DNA of 64,000 nucleotides from Sphingobium sp. V4 (GTDB taxonomy: Bacteria > Pseudomonadota > Alphaproteobacteria > Sphingomonadales > Sphingomonadaceae). The translations under genes and the position numbers were made by a program. Positions within the stretch are counted from its first letter, which is position 1, and every line of letters starts with the position of its first letter. Location of the stretch: assembly GCF_029590555.1 (NCBI RefSeq), contig NZ_CP081001.1, forward strand, positions 992,001-1,056,000, read 5' to 3'. A model generated the notes under the pieces. That model did no database searches and was not told the origin of the DNA. It saw nothing but the letters and a program-made list of their open reading frames with translations. Below, piece by piece: positions 53,545-61,963 of the stretch.

Positions 53545-55218
53545 TCAGGCTCCCACTGCCTGTGCCGCCGCGCTGATGCCGGCGTGCACGCCCTTCTGCA
53601 TGACGAAGCCGCTGTATCCGGCTTTCGCGCAGGCTTCGAGTTCCTGACGGTAACCGTCGAACCCGCCAGTATAGATCATGAACTTCCGGCTGCCGTCCGG
53701 GGCCTTGAATATGTAGGAGGATTCTGGCGCGTAATAGTGGACGAGGCTCTTCGCGAGCTCGTCGCACTTGATCGTCCAATCGATTGCTGCCTCTTCAGTC
53801 GCCTCGATCTCCGTTATGCCGTTCTCGCGCGCGTGGACCAGCAGAGTTGCAAGCCAGTCGGTCTGCAGTTCGTTGCCCTGGATCATGCTGGCCAGCGTCC
53901 CGGTGCTGAGCGGCCCGGTCTGGTAGAACAGGTTCGGATAGCCTGCCACGGCAAGGCCCATATGTGCCACTGGTCCGTTCACCCACTTGTCGCGTAGCAA
54001 CGCCCCGTCACGGCCGCGGATGTCGATCCGGCACAGAGCGCCGATGACCGCGTCGAACCCCGTCGCGAGAACCAGAACGTCGAGTGGATAGACTGCATCG
54101 CTGGTCCGAACGCCACCGGGAAGGACTTCCTCGATGGGCGTGCTGCGCACATCCACCAACGTCACGTTGTCGCGGTTGAAGGTCTCGTAATAACCATTGT
54201 CGGTGCAGATGCGCCGGCTGCCGATCGGATGATCGGTTGGCATCAGCTTGCCAGCGACTTCCGGGTTGCGGACGGTTTCTCCGATCTTGCGCCGAACGAA
54301 GTCGGCCGCCAGGCCGTTGGCCTCGTGGTCGCTGAACAGATCGGTGAATGCCCGTAGGAAGCCCAGTCCACCGGCCTCCCAGCGCCGCTCCAGCTCGCGT
54401 TCGAGTTCTTCGGCATCGACTTCCAGCGCGCTTCTGGTGGGCGTCTCAAAGATGATTGCAGCCCGCTGCTGCCACTGCTCCTTGCGCAACTGCGTGTAAT
54501 TCGCTTTCCACTCGGCATCGGTCGCAGGGTTCATCGGTGCGTTGCGCGAGGGGATCGAAAAATTGGCCGTCCGCTGGAATACGGTGAGGTGGCTCGCCTG
54601 TGCCGCCAGATGGGGAATCGACTGGGTGCCTGATGCGCTCGTGCCGACAATGCCTACACGTTTGCCGGTGACATCGACGCCATCGGCTGGCCAGGTCGCG
54701 GTATAGTATATTTCGCCCGCAAATGCGTCCTGCGATGGCAGAACCGACGTGCGCGGGACGGAGAGCGAGCCGGTCGCCATGATGCAGTACGGCGCCACCC
54801 AAGTGTTGCCGTCTTCGGTTTCGATCTTCCATTCCTGCCTGGCTTCATCCCAGTTCGCGGCCGATACCGTGGTGTTGAATGCTATGTCGCGGCGAAGATC
54901 GAACCGATCGGCGACATGCTGAAGATAGGAGAGGATCTCCGGCTGGGGCGCGAAGCGCTCACTCCAGGTCCATTCGCGCTGGAGTTCCTCGGAAAAGGAA
55001 TAGGAATATTGGTAGCTTTCGACATCGCAGCGACACCCGGGATATTTGTTCCAGTACCAGGTGCCGCCCACATCACCTCCCTGCTCGAGGACCTGGACAG
55101 TGAATCCGAGCTGCCGGAGGCGGAACAGGGTATAAAGGCCGCCGACACCGGCTCCCACCACAACGACGTCGCAGGAACGCACCATGTTCTGATCGGCAGC
55201 GGCCGAGCTGTGTGCCAT
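53545..55218 (-). CDS. Baeyer-Villiger monooxygenase with a Tyr in place of the fingerprint His
   Basis: This protein of 557 residues is of the cyclohexanone-monooxygenase length class. The FAD motif is VVGAGVGGLYTLF near residue 20, and WNKYPGCRCDVES is the flavin segment. The fingerprint FAGEIYYTATWP (166-177) keeps Phe, Gly, Trp and Pro but has Tyr172 where His is conserved. The second Rossmann is VGTSASGTQS. ATG 55218 with AAAGGAAG 8 nt upstream is chosen. It is first gene of the leftward operon, divergent from the LysR regulator. Confidence 0.92.
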   Translation of the reverse strand: MAHSSAAADQNMVRSCDVVVVGAGVGGLYTLFRLRQLGFTVQVLEQGGDVGGTWYWNKYPGCRCDVESYQYSYSFSEELQREWTWSERFAPQPEILSYLQHVADRFDLRRDIAFNTTVSAANWDEARQEWKIETEDGNTWVAPYCIMATGSLSVPRTSVLPSQDAFAGEIYYTATWPADGVDVTGKRVGIVGTSASGTQSIPHLAAQASHLTVFQRTANFSIPSRNAPMNPATDAEWKANYTQLRKEQWQQRAAIIFETPTRSALEVDAEELERELERRWEAGGLGFLRAFTDLFSDHEANGLAADFVRRKIGETVRNPEVAGKLMPTDHPIGSRRICTDNGYYETFNRDNVTLVDVRSTPIEEVLPGGVRTSDAVYPLDVLVLATGFDAVIGALCRIDIRGRDGALLRDKWVNGPVAHMGLAVAGYPNLFYQTGPLSTGTLASMIQGNELQTDWLATLLVHARENGITEIEATEEAAIDWTIKCDELAKSLVHYYAPESSYIFKAPDGSRKFMIYTGGFDGYRQELEACAKAGYSGFVMQKGVHAGISAAAQAVGA

Positions 55219-55288
55219 TTGCAAAGCTTCCTTTCCCGCGCCGCCGGATAATGGCGGCCAATTTTCTCAACTGACCGTTAGGTTGCGT

Positions 55289-55312
55289 GGATTGAGGCTC
55301 AATGTCCAATCC
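55289..55312. promoter_or_regulatory. Candidate LysR operator between the divergent operons
   Basis: ATTGAG-G-CTCAAT at 55291-55303 is a perfect 13-nt palindrome, and GGATTG / CAATCC form an outer inverted repeat over 55289-55312. It lies between the start of the monooxygenase gene and the LysR gene, as LysR regulators usually bind. Confidence 0.55.
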
Positions 55313-55363
55313 GAACTTGCATTCTTTTGATGCGAAATTCATATCACAATCCGGTTAGCTGGA

Positions 55364-56329
55364 GTGAGGGCGTTGACGGTCGATTTCGGACGAATCCGGA
55401 CTTTCCTGCAAGTGGTCGATGCCAACGGCTTTCAGGCCGCTGCGCGGCGGGAGCATCGCTCTCAACCCTGGCTTTCCGTGCAAATCCGGCAGCTCGAGAA
55501 GGCGATTGGTTTCCCCTTGATTGTGCGGTCACCGTCAAGGGGTGTCGATTTGACAGCGGAGGGCAGGCAGTTTCTGGTATATGCGCGAAAGCTGGGTCAA
55601 GCGTATGACGAATTGCTACAGGGGGCGCATGAAATCGCAAGGACGCGCGGCGGCGAGTTGAGGATCGGTGCGGACCCTTTCACTTTGCATACCCCAGAGA
55701 GAAATTTGCTGCTCGCCCGTTACATTGACGCAAATCCGGAAGTACACGTTGAAATAACCAGTGCAGCGCCTGTTGAGCTTTACGGTTTGCTTGAAACTGG
55801 TGAACTCGATCTGATCGTGGCGACGGAGCCCGATCGGACGAAGTTTCAATCCTTCCCGTTGTTTACCTATCAGATTTCATTGCTGGTTCCAGTCGAGTCT
55901 CCGCTTGCTGTACATGAGGCTATCGATCTGGAGTTGCTCAGGGGGGATTATGTTCTCACTGTGGCCAAAGACTATAGCCCCAAATTTATGGCACAATTGG
56001 CGCGGCATTTCGATAAATTCGGCGTAGCGTTGAAATCGGCGCGCGAGCCGGGATACGGCGCTGTCCTGCGATATGCGCAGCTTACCAGAAAGCCGTTGGT
56101 CACGGTGGATTTTTCACCCCTTTTCCATGAAGTCCCGGCCGATATGACGTTTCGGTACATCAAAGGTAAGCAGTTGGAAGTGACATGGCATGCCGTGAGG
56201 CAACGCATGCCGCAGACCCCTGCCGTCAGGCGCTTTTTGAGCTTGGCCAGGCAGCTGGGTAAAACAAAGGCGCCGCGTGTCTCCGTGATCCGGCCCACGA
56301 CTGAGCGGGCTGAGAACGGTGCTCCGTGA
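55364..56329 (+). CDS. LysR family transcriptional regulator
   Basis: This regulator of 321 residues has an N-terminal winged helix (IRTFLQVVDANGFQAAARREHRSQPWLSVQIRQLEKAIGF) and a periplasmic-binding-like effector domain. Unusually for LysR the HTH turn reads REHRSQPWLS. It starts with GTG at 55364 (TTG at 55373 is possible). It is placed between the two catabolic operons, so it probably controls both in response to a pathway compound. The effector is unknown. Confidence 0.92.
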   Translation: MRALTVDFGRIRTFLQVVDANGFQAAARREHRSQPWLSVQIRQLEKAIGFPLIVRSPSRGVDLTAEGRQFLVYARKLGQAYDELLQGAHEIARTRGGELRIGADPFTLHTPERNLLLARYIDANPEVHVEITSAAPVELYGLLETGELDLIVATEPDRTKFQSFPLFTYQISLLVPVESPLAVHEAIDLELLRGDYVLTVAKDYSPKFMAQLARHFDKFGVALKSAREPGYGAVLRYAQLTRKPLVTVDFSPLFHEVPADMTFRYIKGKQLEVTWHAVRQRMPQTPAVRRFLSLARQLGKTKAPRVSVIRPTTERAENGAP

Positions 56330-56537
56330 TCCAGCGGATGGCTGGAGGCTTGCCGCCGCAGCCGTTCGATATTCCATTCATATTTTATCGACAGCCGACT
56401 TGCGTGCGAGGATTTCAACCATATAGGTGGTCGAAACCCGCGCGGCAGTGTCGGTTGGGGAGGTTTGTTTCGGTCGATTCCGGGCCTGCATTCCAGTTGC
56501 TTCATGCCGCGACAAGATTTCGGATGGGAGCAAGCAC

Positions 56538-57404
56538 ATGTCCGGCGACTTGATTGAACCGCGCGAGCAGGAGCCGAATTACGAAACCGGCGATCCCGTT
56601 ACTTATGCTGTCGAAGGCCCTGTCGCCTGGATCATGCTCAACCGGCCCCAGTACAGCAATGCGCAAAATTCCCAGATGACCTATGCGCTCGATGGGGCGT
56701 TCAGGCAGGCGGTGGACGACGACTCGGTGCGGGTGATCGTTCTTGGCGGCAACGGCAAGCACTTCAGTGCGGGACATGACGTGGGAACGCCAGGTCGCGA
56801 CAATCTGGTTTCCTTCGACCGGACCGGACTCTGGCCCAATCACACCAATCGTCCCGGCGCGGAAGCCATGTACACGCGGGAGCATGAGGTTTACCTCGGA
56901 ATGTGTCGCCGATGGCGGGATATTCCCAAACCCACGATTGCGATGGTCCAGGGGGCCTGCATTGCCGGCGGTCTTGCGCTGGCATGGATTTGCGATCTGA
57001 TCGTCGCCTCGGACGACGCCTTCTTCCAGGATCCGGTCAATCGCATGGGAGTGCCGGGGGTGGAATATTTCGCACACGGCTTCGAACTGCCTCCGCGGAT
57101 CGCCAAAGGCTTTCTGTTGCTTGGTGAGCGGATGCCTGCCGCGCGGGCCTATCAGTTCGGCATGATCAACGAGATTGTTCCGCGTGAAGCGCTGCGGGAG
57201 AAAGTCGCTGCGATGGCGGCTGAGCTGGCAACCAGGCCACGCCTTGGCAATTGGCTGACCAAGCAGGCAATCAACCATGTTGAAGACCTTCGCGGACATC
57301 GTACGGCCATGGACGCCGTATTCCACATGCACCATTTTGCCCATGCCCAGAACGACCTGGTGCTGGACGATCCGCTTTCCGGCCTCAAGGGGCAGTCCCG
57401 CTAG
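56538..57404 (+). CDS. Enoyl-CoA hydratase/isomerase (crotonase) family protein
   Basis: This protein of 288 residues has the oxyanion-hole segments GGNGKHFSAGHDV and VQGACIAGGLALAWICDLIVASDDA, then FQDPVNRMGVPGVEYFAHGF. The last Glu region lacks the standard pair seen in enoyl-CoA hydratase, so isomerase or C-C hydrolase chemistry is possible. ATG 56538 is chosen because crotonase homology starts soon after; the open frame reaches 56427. It leads the rightward operon, 208 bp after the LysR gene. Confidence 0.9.
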   Translation: MSGDLIEPREQEPNYETGDPVTYAVEGPVAWIMLNRPQYSNAQNSQMTYALDGAFRQAVDDDSVRVIVLGGNGKHFSAGHDVGTPGRDNLVSFDRTGLWPNHTNRPGAEAMYTREHEVYLGMCRRWRDIPKPTIAMVQGACIAGGLALAWICDLIVASDDAFFQDPVNRMGVPGVEYFAHGFELPPRIAKGFLLLGERMPAARAYQFGMINEIVPREALREKVAAMAAELATRPRLGNWLTKQAINHVEDLRGHRTAMDAVFHMHHFAHAQNDLVLDDPLSGLKGQSR

Positions 57405-57423
57405 CGGGCAGGGGATACTTGGC

Positions 57424-58425
57424 GTGACTGAGGAATATGGGGAGGGCTTTGCCCGAGAGACGCCGTCGCGGCGGCCACACTCGGTGCGACGGACGACGTC
57501 GATGGAATTGTCCTGGCCGGAGGGTGGCTCTGGCCCGGCTATCATGAACGGCCGCGCGCGAGATTTGATCACGCTCGATTCACCCGCCGAAACGCGGGTC
57601 GTGAACGATGATCGCCTGCAGGTTCGGATCGGGCACGACAAGATCATTGAGGAACTGTCTCTTCAGCCGCCCTTGCCGGGCGTCGAGGTCCTAAAGGGTT
57701 GCCATGCCACGGTCGGCTTCCGACGTGCGCTGGTGCCGATTGTGACACAAGAGGCGGCGTTTCGGCGGCCGGCTACCGTATTGCTTGACGATATCGTCGG
57801 CAGTTCGGTCATTTCGCCATGGATAGCCGTCAAGTGGGATCCGCCGCGCGATTCGCACGAGGTTGATCGGACGTCGCAGGAGAATGTCTGCAGCGGCTAT
57901 GCGACGGGATCGGTAGCGCTGTTCGACCGCAGCCAGGTCGATGTGCCGCGTCTTGTGCCGCGCCTCCAGCCCGACGATGATGCTTTGGCGTTCCACGATC
58001 TGGGACCTGACCGCGACCGTCTGCTCCGGCGCGTCCGTCGGATCGATCTGTGGCGCGAAGGAAACGGTATCGTAGGAATCGACGCGATGTTTCAGGACAG
58101 CGGCGTCATCATGGGTACCCGGAGGGCGGCATTGCACGAGTACCGCCTTATCGCACGCGCGGCTGTCAGCGACAACGGGTTGATCCTTACGGAAATTACT
58201 GCCGTCCCGGGGGTCCTGCCTTATTCCGAATGTCTCGGCGCAAAGTCTTCGCTTCAGCGGCTGGTAGGAACCCCGCTCGCGGAATTCCGCCGAACGGTGC
58301 TCTCGCAGCTGCGTGGGCCGGTCGGCTGTACGCACCTTAACGACGCGGCCCGCTCGCTGGCCGAGGCGGAAGCACTGGTTGCTCATTTGCCCGCGTTTTC
58401 CAATCAGCCGGAAGGACAATTGTGA
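57424..58425 (+). CDS. DUF2889 domain protein
   Basis: This protein of 333 residues starts from a GTG 19 bp after the crotonase gene. The C-terminal part PVGCTHLNDAARSLAEAEAL matches the conserved end of DUF2889, a family recurring in aromatic and acyl-CoA catabolic clusters but without a known activity. The N-terminal 70 residues look less conserved. Its stop overlaps the GTG of the synthetase gene (GTGA), so the two are coupled and probably act in the same step or complex. Confidence 0.8.
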   Translation: MTEEYGEGFARETPSRRPHSVRRTTSMELSWPEGGSGPAIMNGRARDLITLDSPAETRVVNDDRLQVRIGHDKIIEELSLQPPLPGVEVLKGCHATVGFRRALVPIVTQEAAFRRPATVLLDDIVGSSVISPWIAVKWDPPRDSHEVDRTSQENVCSGYATGSVALFDRSQVDVPRLVPRLQPDDDALAFHDLGPDRDRLLRRVRRIDLWREGNGIVGIDAMFQDSGVIMGTRRAALHEYRLIARAAVSDNGLILTEITAVPGVLPYSECLGAKSSLQRLVGTPLAEFRRTVLSQLRGPVGCTHLNDAARSLAEAEALVAHLPAFSNQPEGQL

Positions 58426-60539
58426 CCAATACCGACAGTTTTCTCAGGCCCAAAGCGCGCGGCTCCACGGAGCTGGGAACCTGTTTGATGCACCCGGCCT
58501 CGATTGCCGTCGTCGGCGCGTCTGATGATGCGGCCAAGACCGGATCGCGGCCTATGCGTTTTCTTGATATGGCCGGCTTTACCGGGAGAATTTATCCGGT
58601 CAACGCGCGCAGTTCGATGGTTATGGGCCGACAGGCGTGGTCATCGCTGTCTGTCCTACCTGAAGTGCCCGATCACGTGTTCGTGGTCTCGCCGACAGCA
58701 ACGGTGCAGGATATTGTCGCGGAATGCGTGGCTCTCGGCGTTCCGGTGGTCACCGTCCTCGCCGGCGGATTCGGGGAATCCGGCGACGAGGGTAAAATCC
58801 TTCGCCAGCGGCTGGAGGCGTCCCTCGCCAATGGGGCGACCCGGCTGATCGGACCGAACTCCATCGGCGTGGTCAATACCCGCACCGGGCTGATGCTGAC
58901 CGCGAACGCTGCCTTCGCCGAGCCAGGCATGCCGGTGGGAGGACTATTTCTGGCTTCGCACTCCGGAAGCATGATCGGCGCCGTCATGTCGCGCGGACGA
59001 GCGCTTGGCGTCGGATTTGCCGGCGCGATTTCCACGGGCATGGAAATCGACCTGTCTCTTGGCGAGATCTGCCATGCGACCCTCGATGACCCTGGAATCG
59101 ATTGCTATGCCTTGTTCCTTGAATCGATCCAGCATGGAGAGGATTTGCGGCGCTTCGCCTTCGAGGCCGCGCGCAGGGGGCGCACGGTGGTCGCCTATAT
59201 GTTAGGCAGGACACCGCAGGCTGCTGAACTGGCCCAGTCCCACACAGGTGTTCTTGCGAGCGAAAATGTCGTTGCCGAGGCCTTCCTCAAGGATTGCGGC
59301 ATTGCCCGCGTCGAGACCCTCGAAGGTCTGCTGCGGGCCCCGGCGTTGTTGCGCAAGCTTGGCCCCCCAGTTCGTCGTGAGAGGAGCGTGCAGGCCGCGC
59401 TGGTTACGACGACGGGCGCCGGCGGGAGCATGGTGGTGGACCAGTTGGCTCTGCGCGGTGGCGAGGTGGTGGGCCCGCAGGCCGAAATCCTCGACGAGCT
59501 TGCCAGGGGCGGCGTGACGGTAAGTCCGGGGCGGATTGTCGATCTTACCCTGGCGGGAACCCGCCCCGAAGCGATGGCGACGACGCTGGAGTTGTTGCTG
59601 GCGGCTCCGGAGTTCGACACGGTCCTGGCAGTCGCGGGATCATCGGCGCGGCATCAGCCTGAACTTTTGGTTCCGTCAATCCAGGCGGCTGCGACAGGCT
59701 CGGCCAAGCCGGTCGTTGCCTTTGTGACGCCCGATGCGCCAGAAGCCCTGCGCACCCTTACGTTGGCGGGCGTTCCCTGTTCCGGCAGTCCTGAAACTTG
59801 CGCAGACATCGTTGCCGCTGCCTATGCGCGCCGTCCGGCGCGCGCACCAGTTTCGGCCGTAGCCCATGCTGGACAGGTCCGTCTGGACGAGGCGCGAGGC
59901 TATGAGCGCCTGGCAGCGATGGGCATTGCGGCTGCCGAACACACGGTGGTTCCAACCTCGACCGAAGCATCTCCGCTGCTCTATCCCGTCGCCGTCAAGC
60001 TCCTCTCGGCCAATATCGTTCACAAGAGCGATATAGGGGGGGTGAAACTATCCATAGCCAGTGATGGGGCTTTCGCAACGGCAGTTGCCGATATTGTGCG
60101 CAGCGTGCGGCAGGCTCACCCCGAAGAGGCCTGCGACAGCGTGCTGGTCCAGCGAATGACCCCGGCGCTCGGTGAGGTGCTGCTCTCTTATCGTGTGGAT
60201 CGCGAGGCCGGTCCGTTTGTCATGCTCGCGGCCGGGGGAACCGACGCGGAGATTCATGCCGACCGCACGGTCCGGCCGGCGCCCGTGGATATCGAGGAGG
60301 CGTGGGCAATGATGGCGGAGGTAAGGGCTTTACGCAAACTGGAGGGGTTCCGGGGCACGCAGCGGGGTGACATGGCGGCGCTTGCCCAGGCGATCGTCTC
60401 TCTCTCGCATGCTCCACCCGAAATCGTCGAGGCAGAGATCAATCCATTGCTGGTCCTTCCGGAGGGGCGGGGCGTGAAAGCGGTCGATGCGGTGATAACC
60501 GTGGGAACCGCTTCCGCACCGAATGACTTGGCCCGGTGA
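58422..60539 (+). CDS. ADP-forming acyl-CoA synthetase (CoA-binding / ATP-grasp fusion)
   Basis: This protein of 705 residues activates a carboxylic acid to its CoA ester with ATP. The N-terminal CoA-binding Rossmann domain is IAVVGASDDAAKTGSRPMRFL. The flavodoxin-like ligase domains carry the phospho-His in AQSHTGVLASE (His274). The C-terminal ATP-grasp domain shows VAVKLLSANIVHKSDIGGV and VEAEINPLLVLPEG. It would prime the ring-opened acid for beta-oxidation-like steps. It starts with GTG overlapping the DUF2889 gene. Confidence 0.92.
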   Translation: MTNTDSFLRPKARGSTELGTCLMHPASIAVVGASDDAAKTGSRPMRFLDMAGFTGRIYPVNARSSMVMGRQAWSSLSVLPEVPDHVFVVSPTATVQDIVAECVALGVPVVTVLAGGFGESGDEGKILRQRLEASLANGATRLIGPNSIGVVNTRTGLMLTANAAFAEPGMPVGGLFLASHSGSMIGAVMSRGRALGVGFAGAISTGMEIDLSLGEICHATLDDPGIDCYALFLESIQHGEDLRRFAFEAARRGRTVVAYMLGRTPQAAELAQSHTGVLASENVVAEAFLKDCGIARVETLEGLLRAPALLRKLGPPVRRERSVQAALVTTTGAGGSMVVDQLALRGGEVVGPQAEILDELARGGVTVSPGRIVDLTLAGTRPEAMATTLELLLAAPEFDTVLAVAGSSARHQPELLVPSIQAAATGSAKPVVAFVTPDAPEALRTLTLAGVPCSGSPETCADIVAAAYARRPARAPVSAVAHAGQVRLDEARGYERLAAMGIAAAEHTVVPTSTEASPLLYPVAVKLLSANIVHKSDIGGVKLSIASDGAFATAVADIVRSVRQAHPEEACDSVLVQRMTPALGEVLLSYRVDREAGPFVMLAAGGTDAEIHADRTVRPAPVDIEEAWAMMAEVRALRKLEGFRGTQRGDMAALAQAIVSLSHAPPEIVEAEINPLLVLPEGRGVKAVDAVITVGTASAPNDLAR

Positions 60540-60576
60540 CCTGCCGCGGCTCCTCCCTCCCGGGTGAGGGGCGGCC

Positions 60577-61959
60577 ATGAGCGTTGCGGCAGCCCTGGGC
60601 CGGTTCGTGGCTCGTTCGGCAAATATCCCCGCGCCGGGCGAGGTCGTGCGGTATTCGACACGCGCCCTGGTGGACTGGAGCGGCGCGATGATTGCCGGCT
60701 GGACCGAACCTGCGATGGTACCGATCAGGGCGGCTGTGGCGGACGAGCTGGGGCAAGGCGCGAGCACCGTTTTCGGCCGCGGCAGCACACGTGCGCCGCC
60801 TCGCACGGCGGCGCTGTTGAACGGTTCGGCTTCACATGCGATCGAAATGGACGACATTTATGCTCCGGGCCTGTACCATCCCGGGTCTCCCACGATCGCG
60901 TCTGCACTGGCGGTTGCCGAGGCAGTCGGGGCGACAGGCGCGGACCTGCTTCGCGCCATTGCCATCGGCTATGAGGTTGGCAATCGCATTGCTGAAGCGA
61001 TTCAGCCTGAACATTATCGCTTCTGGCACACGACCGGAACAGTCGGTTGTATGGGGGCCAGCGCGGCGGCAGCGGCGTTGCTGAAACTTGACGAGGGCCA
61101 ATGTGGACATGCCATTGCTGCATCGGCAACCTTCGCTGCGGGCCTCCAGCAGGCTTTCCGCAGTGAGGCAATGTTGAAGCCCCTGCATGCGGGCCGCGCT
61201 GCTGAAGCTGGTGTGTTTGCGGCAATGGCCGCCAGTCACGGCCTCAGCGGCGAGCCGGCCATATTCGAGGGGGCGGCGGGTTTCGGTGCAGCAACCAGCC
61301 GGAATGTGGAATGGGGTGGCGCTATCGCTGCATTAGGCTCGCCTTGGACAATTTGTCGCATGACGCAGAAAATCCACGCCTGCTGTGGCCACGCCTTTGC
61401 CCCCATCGATGGTGCGCTGGCGCTACGAGGCCTTGCAGGTCCTGTTTCTGGCATTCGCAACATCCGGATCGAAACCTATCCGGTCGCAGTCGATGTCGCG
61501 GGAAACATGGGGCCAACGACTCCTTACGAAGCGAAGTTCAGCATCGGCTTTTGTGTCGCAACCGCGCTTGTGTTCGGGGAAGTAGGACCTGCCGCGTTCA
61601 CTTTCGAGCGGCTCGCAGATCCTGCATTGCGCGCCCTGCGGGGAAGGGTGACCCTGACCAGGTCGTCGCGGTTCGAGGCTGAATTTCCGGCGATGAGGGG
61701 TGCCGCCATAGAGATCGAGACTGCAGACGGGCGTAGGTTGCGTCACGATCAGCCCACCCGGCTGGGATCGCCCGAATTTCCGGTGACCGACGAGCAGCTG
61801 TCGGACAAGTTTCGCCGGTTGGCGGGGGCGACACTAGGGGATCTCACCGACTCTGTCCTTGATGGCCTGTGGACTACGGCCCAGGGGCCGCGAGCAGGCC
61901 TTGAGGCGAATTTCGCGGGCGTTGGCCGCGGCACAGACGTGGCGCTTTTGGGAGAGTGA
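60577..61959 (+). CDS. MmgE/PrpD family protein
   Basis: This protein of 460 residues is of the 2-methylcitrate dehydratase/aconitate isomerase fold. Markers are LNGSASHAIEMDDIY, HPGSPTIASALAVAEA, TTGTVGCMGASAAAAALL and QKIHACCGHAFAPIDGAL. Dehydration, isomerisation or decarboxylation of a di- or tricarboxylate is typical of the family. In this operon it may process an acid derived from the opened ring. It ends 4 bp before the second amidohydrolase gene. Confidence 0.92.
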   Translation: MSVAAALGRFVARSANIPAPGEVVRYSTRALVDWSGAMIAGWTEPAMVPIRAAVADELGQGASTVFGRGSTRAPPRTAALLNGSASHAIEMDDIYAPGLYHPGSPTIASALAVAEAVGATGADLLRAIAIGYEVGNRIAEAIQPEHYRFWHTTGTVGCMGASAAAAALLKLDEGQCGHAIAASATFAAGLQQAFRSEAMLKPLHAGRAAEAGVFAAMAASHGLSGEPAIFEGAAGFGAATSRNVEWGGAIAALGSPWTICRMTQKIHACCGHAFAPIDGALALRGLAGPVSGIRNIRIETYPVAVDVAGNMGPTTPYEAKFSIGFCVATALVFGEVGPAAFTFERLADPALRALRGRVTLTRSSRFEAEFPAMRGAAIEIETADGRRLRHDQPTRLGSPEFPVTDEQLSDKFRRLAGATLGDLTDSVLDGLWTTAQGPRAGLEANFAGVGRGTDVALLGE

Positions 61960-61963
61960 GATC

